A DNA stretch of 64,000 nt. Source: Vibrio sp. SCSIO 43137 (lineage in GTDB: Bacteria; Pseudomonadota; Gammaproteobacteria; Enterobacterales; Vibrionaceae). The notes under the pieces were generated by a model. That model was not told the origin of the DNA and did not search any database. It saw only the letters and a list, made by a program, of their open reading frames with translations. This document shows positions 39,033 through 48,391 of this stretch, piece after piece. Each line of letters begins with the position of its first letter. Positions within the stretch are counted from its first letter, which is position 1. The DNA lies in assembly GCF_028201475.1 (NCBI RefSeq), contig NZ_CP116383.1, positions 2,914,001 to 2,978,000 on the forward strand. Direction: 5' to 3'. The translations under genes and the position numbers were made by a program.

Positions 39033-39527
39033 CGATATGCCTCGTATCGTCTCAATTAATTCTGTTTAGTTATAATGACATTTGTTATCACAAATCAGGT
39101 GTATGAAAAACAATAAGCTACTGCGGTAATATCACTTTTTCATAACTCTCTGATCACCATTGAACATAAAGACTATCTATCATTAGACAAACATAAATCA
39201 ATAAGCTTTAGATATAATTATCAGAGCCAACCAAAGATGACACCATAAGTGTCACCTTTCAACTAGTTAACTGCATTCTAACCTAAAGATTAGCTTTACA
39301 CTCAATCCAGAGAAGAGCTTCTTTACACCATATTTATAACTATTGTAAATATATTTTGACAATATAATTAGAAAGAAAAATATAGTAACAATGTCACCAA
39401 GCCTAAAGGCATTATTTTTATATTCGACAAATCAATTATAAAAAGTTCATATTATTAATCATATTTATAAATTCTAAGCCGAACTAATTACATCAGGATA
39501 TTCGTATATTTACATGCGGAAGGATTA
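39033..39527. other. AT-rich intergenic region upstream of leuO
   Basis: This 495-bp interval is very AT-rich and gene-free, with many A/T tracts. That is typical of H-NS-silenced leuO promoters. No convincing individual operator could be read. It also forms the left boundary of the accessory block 39528-53461. Confidence 0.5.
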
Positions 39528-40457
39528 TTAGAGTAAACAACCCAGTTCTTCAAACAGATAGTTTTTAAACTGTATGCATCTTTCAGGCATAGGGTTACGG
39601 GGACGGTAATAAATATAGATATCAAAGCTGGCACACTGATAGTCAGTCATCACATTGATTAGTTCACCAGACTCAATGCTCTCTTCCACAACGGACTGCG
39701 GCAGATAGGCAATTCCGGCTCCCTGAATCGCTAAGTCTCTCAGCATTTCACTGTTATCACATTCAAGGGCATCTTTTATATCCACCACGACAGAGCGCTC
39801 GCCTTGCCGGAAATACCAGCGATTCCCTCCCAGCAAGGTTCTGGCATACAGGCAGCGGTGATTTTTCAATTCTTCAGGTGATTCAGGCGAAGCAACTCTT
39901 TTCAGATAACTGGGTGAAGCGCAGAGAAACAGCGGTTCGCTAAGGAGTTTTTTACGGATGAGCAATGAGTCCTGTGCTTTCTCCCCGACATAACTTGCCT
40001 GCGCCCGGAAGGCAAAATCTGTCTTCAGGGGGTCGAACTCACCGGCCTCTATAAAAAGCTTAAAATCTACTTTCGGATGAGAGCCCATATAAGCAGAAAT
40101 TATAGAGGTCAGGTATTGGCGGGCAAACAGCGGAGTTGAAGAGATACGGATCTCACCCTGCAGCTCCTCAGCCATGTTTTTTACATCTTCTATCAGGGTA
40201 TCGATCTGAGGGATCATGGAAGAGAAGCGCTGATAGAGTAACTGGCCGGCCTGAGTTACCGCAAACTGCCGGGTGCTTCTTTTGATTAACTCGACATTCA
40301 GCAGCTCTTCAAGCTCCTTTACCCAGCGGCTGCCAGCCGCCGGAGATATTCCCTGCTGACTTGCCGCCTGCCGGAAGGAACCGCAATCAACCACAGCGCA
40401 GAAAAAAACCATTTTATCCACTACTGGTTGTCTGCTGTTCAGGCCGCCTTTACTCAT
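39528..40457 (-). CDS. LysR family transcriptional regulator
   Basis: The 309-residue protein has an N-terminal LysR helix-turn-helix (VDKMVFFCAVVDCGSFRQAA, then ISPAAGSRWVKELE) and the effector-binding domain. It overlaps the response-regulator stop by 4 bp (ATGA), so it is the third gene of a kinase/regulator/LysR operon opposite the TRAP transporter. The effector is unknown. Confidence 0.9.
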   Translation of the reverse strand: MSKGGLNSRQPVVDKMVFFCAVVDCGSFRQAASQQGISPAAGSRWVKELEELLNVELIKRSTRQFAVTQAGQLLYQRFSSMIPQIDTLIEDVKNMAEELQGEIRISSTPLFARQYLTSIISAYMGSHPKVDFKLFIEAGEFDPLKTDFAFRAQASYVGEKAQDSLLIRKKLLSEPLFLCASPSYLKRVASPESPEELKNHRCLYARTLLGGNRWYFRQGERSVVVDIKDALECDNSEMLRDLAIQGAGIAYLPQSVVEESIESGELINVMTDYQCASFDIYIYYRPRNPMPERCIQFKNYLFEELGCLL

Positions 40458-41089
40458 CGGCTGCTAACCAAGCCTTTTTCCAGCGCTATCATCACCAGTG
40501 CAGCCGTTGAGCTTGCTCCCAGCTTCTTTTTTATTCTGAGACGATGAGTTTCAACGGTTCTGACACTGATACACAAGTTATCAGCTATCTCTTTATTGCC
40601 GGCTCCGCTGACAATAGCCTGCAACACATCCAGCTCTCTTTTTGTCAGGGTGTCATCTTTAGCTTCCGGCTTTTCATTGATCTGCTCCAGCAATTTGTCT
40701 GATGCCTGCGGGCTTAAATAGGAGTGCCCCTGAGCCACCTGATTGATGGCGACAACCAGATCATCAGAACCAACATCTTTAAGCACATAACCTTTTGCAC
40801 CGGATTTTATCGACCGGACGACATACTCTTTAGTGTCATGCATAGAGAGCATAATCACTGACGTTTCCGTTCGCTCTTTCTGTAGTGTTTCAAGTACCTC
40901 TATACCGTTCATATCCGGCATATTGATATCCAGTAACAACACATCCGGATTCAGCTCTCTTGTGGCTTTTAATGCATCATTCCCGCTACCGACACAAGCC
41001 AGAATGGTCAGGTTTTCCTCGCTCTCAAGCCTTGATTTCAGGCCATCCTGCATCATTCTGTGGTCGTCAGCTAACACTAACTTAATCAT
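40454..41089 (-). CDS. NarL/FixJ family response regulator
   Basis: The 211-residue protein has a receiver domain with the phosphorylatable Asp54 (LLLDINMPDMNG) and Lys near 103, and a C-terminal LuxR-type helix-turn-helix (LTKRELDVLQAIVSGAGNKE, then SVRTVETHRLRIKKKLG). It overlaps the kinase gene by 4 bp, which makes the pair certain. Confidence 0.95.
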   Translation of the reverse strand: MIKLVLADDHRMMQDGLKSRLESEENLTILACVGSGNDALKATRELNPDVLLLDINMPDMNGIEVLETLQKERTETSVIMLSMHDTKEYVVRSIKSGAKGYVLKDVGSDDLVVAINQVAQGHSYLSPQASDKLLEQINEKPEAKDDTLTKRELDVLQAIVSGAGNKEIADNLCISVRTVETHRLRIKKKLGASSTAALVMIALEKGLVSSR

Positions 41090-42483
41090 AAAAACTCCAT
41101 TCTTAAGCTGACCCGCACTTCAGTGCCCTGCCCTGCTTCACTTGTCACTAAAAACTCTCCGCCTAATGCCTGAATTCTTTCCCGCATATTTTCCACGCCC
41201 ATATGTTCCAACGTACTGGTTTTATTTATTGTCTGTGTCAGCTTTCTTTCTGAGAAGCCTTTACCGTCATCACTAACCGTAAGAAGTAACTGCTTACCCT
41301 CTTTCTGAAGAATAACATCCACGCCCTGAGCATCCGCATGCTTCTCTACATTATGCAGAGACTCCTGAACCACACGATATAATGTTGTTTCCACTTCGGG
41401 ACGCATCTTTAGATCATCAATATCATGTTCAAATATCAGTTCAAGATCGGTGCGGTTTCTCAGTTCATTTACATAAGCTTCAATACCGGCAACTAGACCG
41501 AGATCATCCAGTTGAGGAGGACGGAGATCGCGGGAGATCCGCCTCAACTCAACAATCGCCAGCTTCATCGCCTGACGGCTGGCCTGAAGTTCATTGTCTT
41601 TTTTATCCGGATTTTTCTCCCGGTTAACGTTATCTAACCGATACTTGGCCGCTACCAGTAACTGGTTAACACCGTCATGCAGTTCTCTGGATACTCGTTT
41701 TCTTTCATTTTCCTGAGAATCAATAATCTGCTGATTAAGTAAGCTTAACTGCTCATTGGCCAGTTTACGCACATTCAGGTTAAGGGAAGCCCCTAAGGCT
41801 GCTATCAGGGTAACGGCAATAAACACCACCACAAATAGTACTGCGGTACTCTTGCCTATATTCATATCAAAGCCATGTTGCATATGGGCAACCTGACTCT
41901 CTACATCATCCAGATAGACACCGGTTCCTACCATCCACTGCCATTTATCCAGTGAAACAGCGTAACTTAACTTAGGTAATGGTTCCTGTTTTGATGGCTT
42001 ATGCCATAGGTAGTCAACAAAACCTCCGCCTTGTTTTGCAACATAGATCAATTCCTGAAGAAGTTTTTTGCCCTGAACATCTTCCACCTGCCACCAATTT
42101 TTGCCAATGCGGTCTTTTTGGTAAGGAAGTACCAATGAGATGCCTTCCCAGGTATAAGCAAAAAAGTAGCCGTCACTGCCGTATGTTAACTGGCTAAGCT
42201 TCTCCATAACGATTTTCTTTGCTTCTTCCTCAGGTAGAGTATCGCTAAGGTAATAAGGTTCAATACTTTTTACTGCCAGTTCAACATACTGTTTTAGCTC
42301 TTGTTTTTTTGAGCTCATTATATTATTCCGGGTCAGGGTAACCTCATCTTCAACCAGGTTCTTAGCCTGACTGAACAGAAGCGTAGCAACAATCGTCACC
42401 ACCAAAACCAGCGGAACAATAGAGAGTAAAATGATATTAATTGATAACTTTCTATAATTAATAAATGCCACTTTTTTAATCAA
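41086..42483 (-). CDS. Cache-domain sensor histidine kinase (NarX/HisKA_3 type)
   Basis: The 465-residue protein has a membrane segment at 13-36, a periplasmic single Cache (sCache_2) domain at about 40-205 (YGSDGYFFAYTWEG, then WMVGTGVYLDDVE), a second membrane segment at 212-232, a HisKA_3 dimerisation domain with His269 (RKRVSRELHDGVNQLL), and a HATPase domain (QESLHNVEKHADA, DDGKGFSERK). sCache_2 domains often bind small carboxylates. It is divergent from the TRAP genes, which are the likely targets. Confidence 0.94.
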   Translation of the reverse strand: MIKKVAFINYRKLSINIILLSIVPLVLVVTIVATLLFSQAKNLVEDEVTLTRNNIMSSKKQELKQYVELAVKSIEPYYLSDTLPEEEAKKIVMEKLSQLTYGSDGYFFAYTWEGISLVLPYQKDRIGKNWWQVEDVQGKKLLQELIYVAKQGGGFVDYLWHKPSKQEPLPKLSYAVSLDKWQWMVGTGVYLDDVESQVAHMQHGFDMNIGKSTAVLFVVVFIAVTLIAALGASLNLNVRKLANEQLSLLNQQIIDSQENERKRVSRELHDGVNQLLVAAKYRLDNVNREKNPDKKDNELQASRQAMKLAIVELRRISRDLRPPQLDDLGLVAGIEAYVNELRNRTDLELIFEHDIDDLKMRPEVETTLYRVVQESLHNVEKHADAQGVDVILQKEGKQLLLTVSDDGKGFSERKLTQTINKTSTLEHMGVENMRERIQALGGEFLVTSEAGQGTEVRVSLRMEFL

Positions 42484-42604
42484 TCCCGCTTATTAAATAT
42501 ACGTAGTTTTACTGAATGAACTTCAATAGCAAACGCAAAAATACGTATAAAATTTGCGCAATTCCCCCAATAGTTATGTCGCGATTTCCATTTTAAACTT
42601 AGCC

Positions 42605-42662
42605 CAAATGTAACATCGCATTAACAATCTTAACAATTATTACTACCGCACGTTTACATTTG
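42605..42662. promoter_or_regulatory. Inverted repeat upstream of dctP
   Basis: CAAATGTAA (42605-42613) and TTACATTTG (42654-42662) form a perfect 9-bp inverted repeat, 40 bases apart, in the divergent kinase/dctP promoter region, ending 42 bp before the dctP ATG. Paired half-sites for the response regulator or LysR protein are possible. No sigma-54 promoter was found. Confidence 0.35.
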
Positions 42663-42704
42663 TTACTAATGAGACAAGGACCTCTTCCCTACAAGGAGAT
42701 CGAA

Positions 42705-43772
42705 ATGAGCTTCAAAAAAGTTATTCTAGCAACAGCGATTGCCGCTGCAACATCTGGTTTTACCGTAAGTGCGAACGCAGCCGGCAAAGTTTTACTGAAA
42801 ACACCTGTTGCCTTTGGTACTCACCTGCCGGCACTGGGTACGCCTATTAAATGGTATGCCGACCACATTACTGCCACTTCCGGTGGTACTATTAAGATGA
42901 AAATCTATGAACCGGGTAAACTGGTAAATCCTGCAGAGATCCTCGATGCAGTATCTTCAGGTAAAGTTAACTCTGGTTATGCCACTGCCGGTTACTGGCA
43001 AGGTAAACTTCCTGCTTCAGCTCTTTTCTCTGCGGTTCCTTTTGGTCCTGAAGCTGGTGAGTACATGGCTTGGCTCTACTTCGGTAATGGTCTGAAACTC
43101 TATCAGGAGATGTACGATCAGGGCGGTTACAACGTAAAAGTACTTCCTTGTGCCATCATCTCTCCTGAAACTTCCGGCTGGTTTAAAAAGCCAATCGAAA
43201 AGCCGGAAGATCTTAAAGGTCTTAATATGCGCTTCTTTGGTTTAGGCGCGTCTGTAATGGAAAAACTCGGCGTCGGTACTGTTCAGCTACCGGGCGGTGA
43301 GATCTTCGGAGCCCTTGAAAAAGGCGCTATTGACGCCTCTGAATTCTCCCAGCCGGCTATCGACCAGCGTCTGGGCTTCCACAAGATTGTTAAGTACAAC
43401 TACTTCCCGGGCTGGCACCAGCAGTCAACGGTATTTGAACTTCTGATCAATAAAGATACCTGGAAGAAGATGGATGACGCTCAGCAGTCTGCTATTGAAA
43501 CCACCTGTATGGCGACCATGACTTACTCAATCGCAGAAGGTGAAGCAATGCAGTTCGGAGCAATGCAGAAAGCGAAAGAGAATGGTGTTGAGATCCGCTA
43601 CTGGAACGAAGAGATGCTGACTCTGTTCGAAAACACCTGGCTGGAAGTGGTTGATGAGAAGAAAAAATCTGACCCATTCTTCGATAAAGTCTGGAAAGAC
43701 CTGAGCGAGTTCCGCAAAGGCTATGCCCTTTGGGAAGCTAACGCCTTCCTTCCTCGTCCGACACAAAAATAA
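42705..43772 (+). CDS. dctP: TRAP transporter solute-binding protein DctP (TakP-like)
   Basis: The start is the ATG at 42705, with AAGGAG 7 bases upstream (355 residues); the frame opens 15 codons earlier at a TTG. A signal peptide ends near ANAA. The block AGYWQGKLPASALFSAVPFG, with the following PEAGEYMAWLYFGNGLKLYQ and the RFFGLGASVMEKLG segment (substrate-binding arginine), places it in the TakP-like group that binds 2-oxo acids. The exact ligand is inferred, not shown. Confidence 0.92.
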   Translation: MSFKKVILATAIAAATSGFTVSANAAGKVLLKTPVAFGTHLPALGTPIKWYADHITATSGGTIKMKIYEPGKLVNPAEILDAVSSGKVNSGYATAGYWQGKLPASALFSAVPFGPEAGEYMAWLYFGNGLKLYQEMYDQGGYNVKVLPCAIISPETSGWFKKPIEKPEDLKGLNMRFFGLGASVMEKLGVGTVQLPGGEIFGALEKGAIDASEFSQPAIDQRLGFHKIVKYNYFPGWHQQSTVFELLINKDTWKKMDDAQQSAIETTCMATMTYSIAEGEAMQFGAMQKAKENGVEIRYWNEEMLTLFENTWLEVVDEKKKSDPFFDKVWKDLSEFRKGYALWEANAFLPRPTQK

Positions 43773-43780
43773 CCCTATAT

Positions 43781-43809
43781 AGCCAGCCTTTATGGCTGGC
43801 TGCTTTATT
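43781..43809 (+). terminator. Intra-operon hairpin between dctP and dctQ
   Basis: AGCCAGCC (43781-43788) and GGCTGGCT (43794-43801) form a stem followed by a weak T-rich run (GCTTTATTT) just before the dctQ ribosome site. It probably works as an attenuating or mRNA-stabilising hairpin so that the binding protein is made in excess. Confidence 0.65.
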
Positions 43810-43820
43810 TAGGAGGCCAT

Positions 43821-44357
43821 ATGAGTCAGGTTCAATCCCCACCCTCATTGCCGGTATATCTCCATATTGAAAATGGTATTACTGCTATCAGCAGATACCT
43901 TGCCTGGACCAATCTGGCTCTGGTTGCGGTCATTATTATTCAGGTCGTGTTGCGCAAAGTGTTCTCTAACGGCCAGATCAGCCTTGAAGAACTGCAATGG
44001 CACCTCTACGCAACCGCAGTAATGTTTGGTACTGCCTACGCTCAGGTAACCAATCTTCATGTTCGTGTTGACCTTTTTTATCACAACTTTAGCGAGCGTA
44101 AAAAAGCCCTTATCGACTTACTCGGCATCCTGTTTCTGGCTATGCCTTTTGTCATTATCGTTATTCTGCACTCTTACGATTTTGCCTATGAATCTTGGCG
44201 GGTAAATGAAAGCTCTTCTTCACCATCAGGGCTGCCTTTCCGCTGGATAATTAAGAGCGTGATTCCTATCAGTTTCAGCCTGCTTTTTGTTTCACTGATA
44301 GCGCGGGTTCTGCGCTCTATTGATGTACTTGTTAAAGGAGGTCGACATGGAAACTAA
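43821..44357 (+). CDS. dctQ: TRAP transporter small permease DctQ
   Basis: The 178-residue protein has four membrane segments and the DctQ pattern, including SLEELQWHLYATAVMFGTAY and TNLHVRVDLFY. AGGAGG lies upstream of the ATG. It partners DctM in secondary, sodium-driven uptake. The end overlaps dctM by 11 bp. Confidence 0.92.
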   Translation: MSQVQSPPSLPVYLHIENGITAISRYLAWTNLALVAVIIIQVVLRKVFSNGQISLEELQWHLYATAVMFGTAYAQVTNLHVRVDLFYHNFSERKKALIDLLGILFLAMPFVIIVILHSYDFAYESWRVNESSSSPSGLPFRWIIKSVIPISFSLLFVSLIARVLRSIDVLVKGGRHGN

Positions 44358-45732
44358 TGAGTGGATCGTCATCGCCATGTTCGGCTCGTTTATCCTGCTG
44401 CTGTTTACCGGTATTCCTGTTGCTTATGTTCTGGGTGGTATTGGTGTTATTTTTGCTGCAGTCGGTTATTTTGCCGATATCTATCTGGATACTTTTACCG
44501 GCCTTGATTACACCAGCTTAGGCCTTGTGGTTAACCGTATTTACAAGATCATGGATAACTGGATTCTGGTTGCCCTGCCCATGTTTATCTTTATGGGTAA
44601 TATGCTGGATAAGTCCGGTATCGCCGAAAAGCTGATGGGCTCAATGCAGAAGCTGTTTGGTAAAGTTCATGGCGGCTTAGCAATAACGGTTATGGCTATC
44701 GGTATTATTCTGGCCGCTTCTACGGGAATTATCGGGGCATCAGTAGTGTTGCTGACGGTAATGTCCCTTCCGACTATGATGCGTCAGGGTTACCACCTGC
44801 CTCTAGCACTTGGTACTGTTGCTTCAGCCGGTACTCTGGGGATCCTTCTGCCACCTTCTATTATGCTGGTGATTATGGCCGACCAATTAGGTCTCTCTGT
44901 TGGTGACCTGTTTATGGGAGCCATTATCCCCGGTCTGCTACTTGGCTCACTGTATATTCTCTATATTCTGATTGTCGGTAAGCTAAACCCTAATAAAGCG
45001 CCGGTGCCTGACGATGTTGAACCTGTAGACTGGAGCATCATCTTTCAGGTGTTTAAGGATATCACCCCGACCGTGCTACTGATTATGGTGGTACTGGGCT
45101 CTATCTTTGCCGGTATTGCTACCCCGACGGAAGCCTCAGGTATTGGTGCATTTGGTGCCACACTTCTGGCAGCCTATAACCGCAAACTCAACTTTAAGGT
45201 GATCAAAGAGGTTCTGCTGTCGTCGTACGGAACAACAGCTTATATCTTTATGATTTTCCTTGGTGCCTCCTGTTTTGCTCTGGTTCTCCGTGAACTGGGT
45301 GGTGACGAGTTAATTGAGTCATTCCTGAGCGGACTGCCATTCGGACCATACGGAATTATTGCCTTTATTCTGCTTATCGTGTTCCTGCTGGGTTTCTTCC
45401 TTGACTGGATTGAGATTACCCTGATTGCCTTACCACTACTGGCGCCGGTAATTGCAGGGTTAGGTATTGAAATGGACGGCCATGGTGTTGTTGATAACCC
45501 GAGTCTGGTCTGGTTCGTTATGTTGGTTGCAATGGCACTGCAAACCAGTTTCCTGACGCCGCCGGTAGGATTTGCACTCTTCTACCTGAAAGGGGTTTGT
45601 CCGGAAGGTGTTGCCCTCAGGGATATATACAAGGGTGTGATGCCGTTTATTATCATCCAGCTAATCGCACTGGTATGTCTGGTTGCATGGCCGCAGTTAG
45701 TTCTCTGGTTCCCTAGTGTTGCTTATGGCTAA
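44347..45732 (+). CDS. dctM: TRAP transporter large permease DctM
   Basis: The start at 44347 is chosen because AAAGGAGG lies 5 bases upstream (461 residues). The protein has about 12 membrane segments with DctM motifs such as LVALPMFIFMGNMLDKSG, GTLGILLPPSIMLVI and TPTEASGIGAFGA. It is the ion-coupled membrane channel of the TRAP system. Confidence 0.95.
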   Translation: METNEWIVIAMFGSFILLLFTGIPVAYVLGGIGVIFAAVGYFADIYLDTFTGLDYTSLGLVVNRIYKIMDNWILVALPMFIFMGNMLDKSGIAEKLMGSMQKLFGKVHGGLAITVMAIGIILAASTGIIGASVVLLTVMSLPTMMRQGYHLPLALGTVASAGTLGILLPPSIMLVIMADQLGLSVGDLFMGAIIPGLLLGSLYILYILIVGKLNPNKAPVPDDVEPVDWSIIFQVFKDITPTVLLIMVVLGSIFAGIATPTEASGIGAFGATLLAAYNRKLNFKVIKEVLLSSYGTTAYIFMIFLGASCFALVLRELGGDELIESFLSGLPFGPYGIIAFILLIVFLLGFFLDWIEITLIALPLLAPVIAGLGIEMDGHGVVDNPSLVWFVMLVAMALQTSFLTPPVGFALFYLKGVCPEGVALRDIYKGVMPFIIIQLIALVCLVAWPQLVLWFPSVAYG

Positions 45733-45742
45733 CTATTGAATC

Positions 45743-45836
45743 TCAGGGCAGTGTTCTAAGTTCAGGATTGTTATGGAAGACAACCTGCTGCAAAGTGTCC
45801 CCGCACAAATAGAATCACTGCCCTGACTCTTTTCTG
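45743..45836 (+). terminator. Long-spaced inverted repeat after dctM
   Basis: TCAGGGCAGTG (45743-45753) and CACTGCCCTGA (45816-45826) are perfect 11-bp arms 62 bases apart, followed by CTCTTTTC. The spacing is unusually long for a plain terminator and could enclose a small structured RNA. It lies between convergent dctM and the SDR pseudogene. Confidence 0.5.
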
Positions 45837-45855
45837 AGTTTTAACTTAACCAGTT

Positions 45856-46572
45856 TTAGATAACCAGTCCGCCATCAATTTTCAGTACCTGTCCGGTGAT
45901 AAAACGGCTTTTCTCTGAAGCAAGAAAGGAGACACCATCTGCAATGTCCTGAGCCTGCCCCATTCTTGCCAGTGGCGTTTTATTCTTCATCAGTTCAATC
46001 ACTTTTTCAGGCAACTCTCTGGTCATTTCTGTCTCGATAAAACCGGGAGCGATTCAGTTCACCCTGATTTTAGCTCCTTTGCGTGGAAACTCTTTTGCCC
46101 AGCCTTTGCTCATGGCAATCACGCCTCCTTTACTGGCGGCATAGTTACTCTGGCCTATATTGCCGTCGGTTCCGACAATGGAAGAGATATTGATAATGCT
46201 ACCCTCACCTGCCTGCAGCATCATAGGCAGGAGCTGTTGGGTGAGCAGGAACACCGCCTTTAAGTTGACATCCAGTACGCAGTCCCAGTCAGATTCCGTC
46301 ATATCATTTAGCAATGCATCTCTGGTGATGCCGGCATTATTTACCAATACGCTGACAGAGAGATTGTCCGAGTTCAGCTTATTAACCAAAGCTTCGATGG
46401 CGGCTTTGTCACAAAGGTCGAGCTGATAAGAGATAAGCTTGTCGCTACTCCACTCAACAGTCGCTATATCGACAGCGACAACGGTAAATCCATCCGCCAA
46501 TAACTGCTGACTAATCCCTTTACCTATGCCTCGTGCAGCGCCGGTGACCAGTGCAACCTTGTTATTACTCAT
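45856..46572 (-). pseudogene. SDR family 3-oxoacyl reductase (FabG/PhaB-like), interrupted by an in-frame TGA
   Basis: Read through one TGA, the frame gives a 238-codon short-chain dehydrogenase. TGAARGIG (residues 10-17) is the NAD(P) site, NNAG follows at 78-81, Ser131 with Tyr144 and Lys148 (YAASK) form the catalytic set, and the C-terminal part continues with IAPGFIETEMTRELP and GQVLKIDGGLVI. The TGA at 46054-46056 replaces codon 173, normally Cys or Ala in RVNxIAPGF. No selenocysteine hairpin is evident after it. The gene overlaps the CoA-transferase by 8 bp, so it was translationally coupled. The product as read would lack the last 65 residues and probably be inactive. Confidence 0.85.
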
Positions 46573-48127
46573 CGTCTCTCCTTAGATTAAAATCCGTCTG
46601 AAAAATATCACTACTCATCTGTATAAGCTGACTGCTGATCTCGGGCTTAAACTCCATAAAAGGAAAGATATCCCGTTCAGGATCAACTCCCGGGGCAACT
46701 TCCTCCAGCCATAACTTTCCATTCTTTAATGCAAATACCGCTCTTTCAGTAATATAGAGTACTGGTGTGTGTGAAAGCTCCGCCTGAGCGGCTGAAAAGG
46801 TTATCTGCTCAACCTTATTAATAAATTTAATTTGCTTCCCTTCCTGATCAATTTTCAGCTTTTGATCCTGAACGCTGACGGTTAATCCTTTTGCGGTGAA
46901 GGTGCCGCAGAAATAGACCTGTTTGGCGTTTTGCGAAATATTGATAAAACCGCCACAACCGGCAATACGCTTACCAAAGCGAGACACATTGATGTCTCCC
47001 AGTTGATCACACTGAGCCAGCCCGAGGAAAGCCTGATCAATACCCCCGCCATCGTAAAAATCAAACATCTGATCCTGACTAATAATGGCATCGGGAAAAG
47101 AAGAGGCTCCGAAATCTAAACCACTGGCTGGCGAACCACCAACAGCTCCCGGCTCTACGGTCAAGGTAAACTGGTCAATAATTCCTGCCTGCTTAGCCAC
47201 TTTTGCAATATATTCAGGAGCACCAATACCTAGGTTCAGAACAGCACCTTTTTTTAGTTCCTCTGCTGCGCGACGGGCAATGATAGTTTTGGCATCTAAC
47301 TTGGCAGGTAAGTTGTCTATTTCTTGGGGTACCTGAGAGCCTCTGCCTACAAAGGCAGGGTTCATTTGGCTGGCAAAGGTCTGCATATGTTCCTCTTGCC
47401 GCTCACACACCACCACAGCATCAACAAACAGGCCGGGAATTTTGACTGCATGGGGATCTAACCGCTGATCCTTAATCACCCTTTTCACCTGAACAATCAC
47501 TTTTCCGCCGCTGTTTTTAGCCGCTTGTGCTGCAGCAAGGCTCTCTACAATCAGACATTCATCTTCCATAGTAATGTTGCCTGATTCGTCCGCCGTTGTG
47601 CCCCGCAGGATAGCGACATCAATGGGCAATTTTTTATAGAACAGAAAAGTATCGCCTTCCAGCTCCACTCTTTTTACCCAATCTTCCCGGGTGATTTGAT
47701 TGATCTTTCCCCCTTCGATACTGGGGTCAACAAAGGTACCTAAACCTACCTTACTCAGGGTTCCGGGTTTTCCGGCAGCGGTATCCCTTAACAGATGTGA
47801 AATAATGCCCTGTGGCAGGTTGTAACCTTCAATCTCTCCGGCAACAGCCAGCTTCTGTAACTTAGGAACTAACCCCCAGTGTCCGCCTATGGCTCTTTTT
47901 ACCAAACCTTTCTGTGCAAGGTGATTAATGGCTTTGCTGTTGCCGTCTCCCTGACCGGCTGCAAAAACTAAGGTCAGATCTTTAGGTGATGCGCTCTCTC
48001 TATAGCGCTCACCTATTGCCCGCTCAATGGATTCCGGTACCACCGAGCCAATAAAGCCGCCCAACATAACGGCATCACCATCTTGTATCCATTCTGCCGC
48101 CTGTTCAGCGGTTAACTGTTTTAGCAC
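46565..48127 (-). CDS. Acyl-CoA:acetate / 3-oxoacid CoA-transferase (YdiF type)
   Basis: The 520-residue protein is a fused alpha/beta family I CoA-transferase. The catalytic glutamate is probably Glu325 in TLTVEPGAVGG, and MLGGFIGSVVPESI and GLGTFVDPSIEGGK are typical of the N-terminal half. It moves CoA between short-chain acyl-CoAs and acids. With the TRAP transporter and the reductase it suggests activation of an imported short-chain carboxylate or oxo/hydroxy acid. Confidence 0.9.
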   Translation of the reverse strand: MLKQLTAEQAAEWIQDGDAVMLGGFIGSVVPESIERAIGERYRESASPKDLTLVFAAGQGDGNSKAINHLAQKGLVKRAIGGHWGLVPKLQKLAVAGEIEGYNLPQGIISHLLRDTAAGKPGTLSKVGLGTFVDPSIEGGKINQITREDWVKRVELEGDTFLFYKKLPIDVAILRGTTADESGNITMEDECLIVESLAAAQAAKNSGGKVIVQVKRVIKDQRLDPHAVKIPGLFVDAVVVCERQEEHMQTFASQMNPAFVGRGSQVPQEIDNLPAKLDAKTIIARRAAEELKKGAVLNLGIGAPEYIAKVAKQAGIIDQFTLTVEPGAVGGSPASGLDFGASSFPDAIISQDQMFDFYDGGGIDQAFLGLAQCDQLGDINVSRFGKRIAGCGGFINISQNAKQVYFCGTFTAKGLTVSVQDQKLKIDQEGKQIKFINKVEQITFSAAQAELSHTPVLYITERAVFALKNGKLWLEEVAPGVDPERDIFPFMEFKPEISSQLIQMSSDIFQTDFNLRRDDE

Positions 48128-48279
48128 GCGATTTCCTCCCTGTTCTGTTTTCAGAATAGCGATGGAAATGGCTTTTTAAAATTTCATATTTAGAGAAAGA
48201 CTGTTTTATAAATGAAACAATAGAAGGGAGACGGAGCTAGCCTTGCGTTTATATCAAGGTCTACAGCTTTATTTTTCAG

Positions 48280-48379
48280 GTCACTTTGCCATAAGGAAAA
48301 TGCCGATAAACAAACCCTCCGCGCCAGAGATGATGCTGAGGGTTTATATGTGTTTATGTTCTGTGTTTGCCGATGTGGC
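48280..48379. repeat. Palindromic repeat family B, copy 4 (degenerate core form)
   Basis: GTCACTTTGCC at 48280 and ATAAACAAACCCTCCGCGCC near 48306 match copies 1 and 2; the centre is shortened and diverged before GAGGGTTTATATGTGTTTAT. It lies between the CoA-transferase and the efflux pump, near the RND stop codon. Confidence 0.65.
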
Positions 48380-48391
48380 TTAATATCTAAA

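Noticed and set aside
42484..42704. Sigma-54 promoter for dctPQM
   Set aside because: No TGGC-N8-TGC pattern was found in the interval, and the response regulator is NarL-type rather than NtrC-type.
46054..46056. Selenocysteine codon in the SDR gene
   Set aside because: The position is not catalytic in SDR enzymes, and the 40 bases after the TGA show no convincing SECIS-like stem-loop. A nonsense mutation is simpler.
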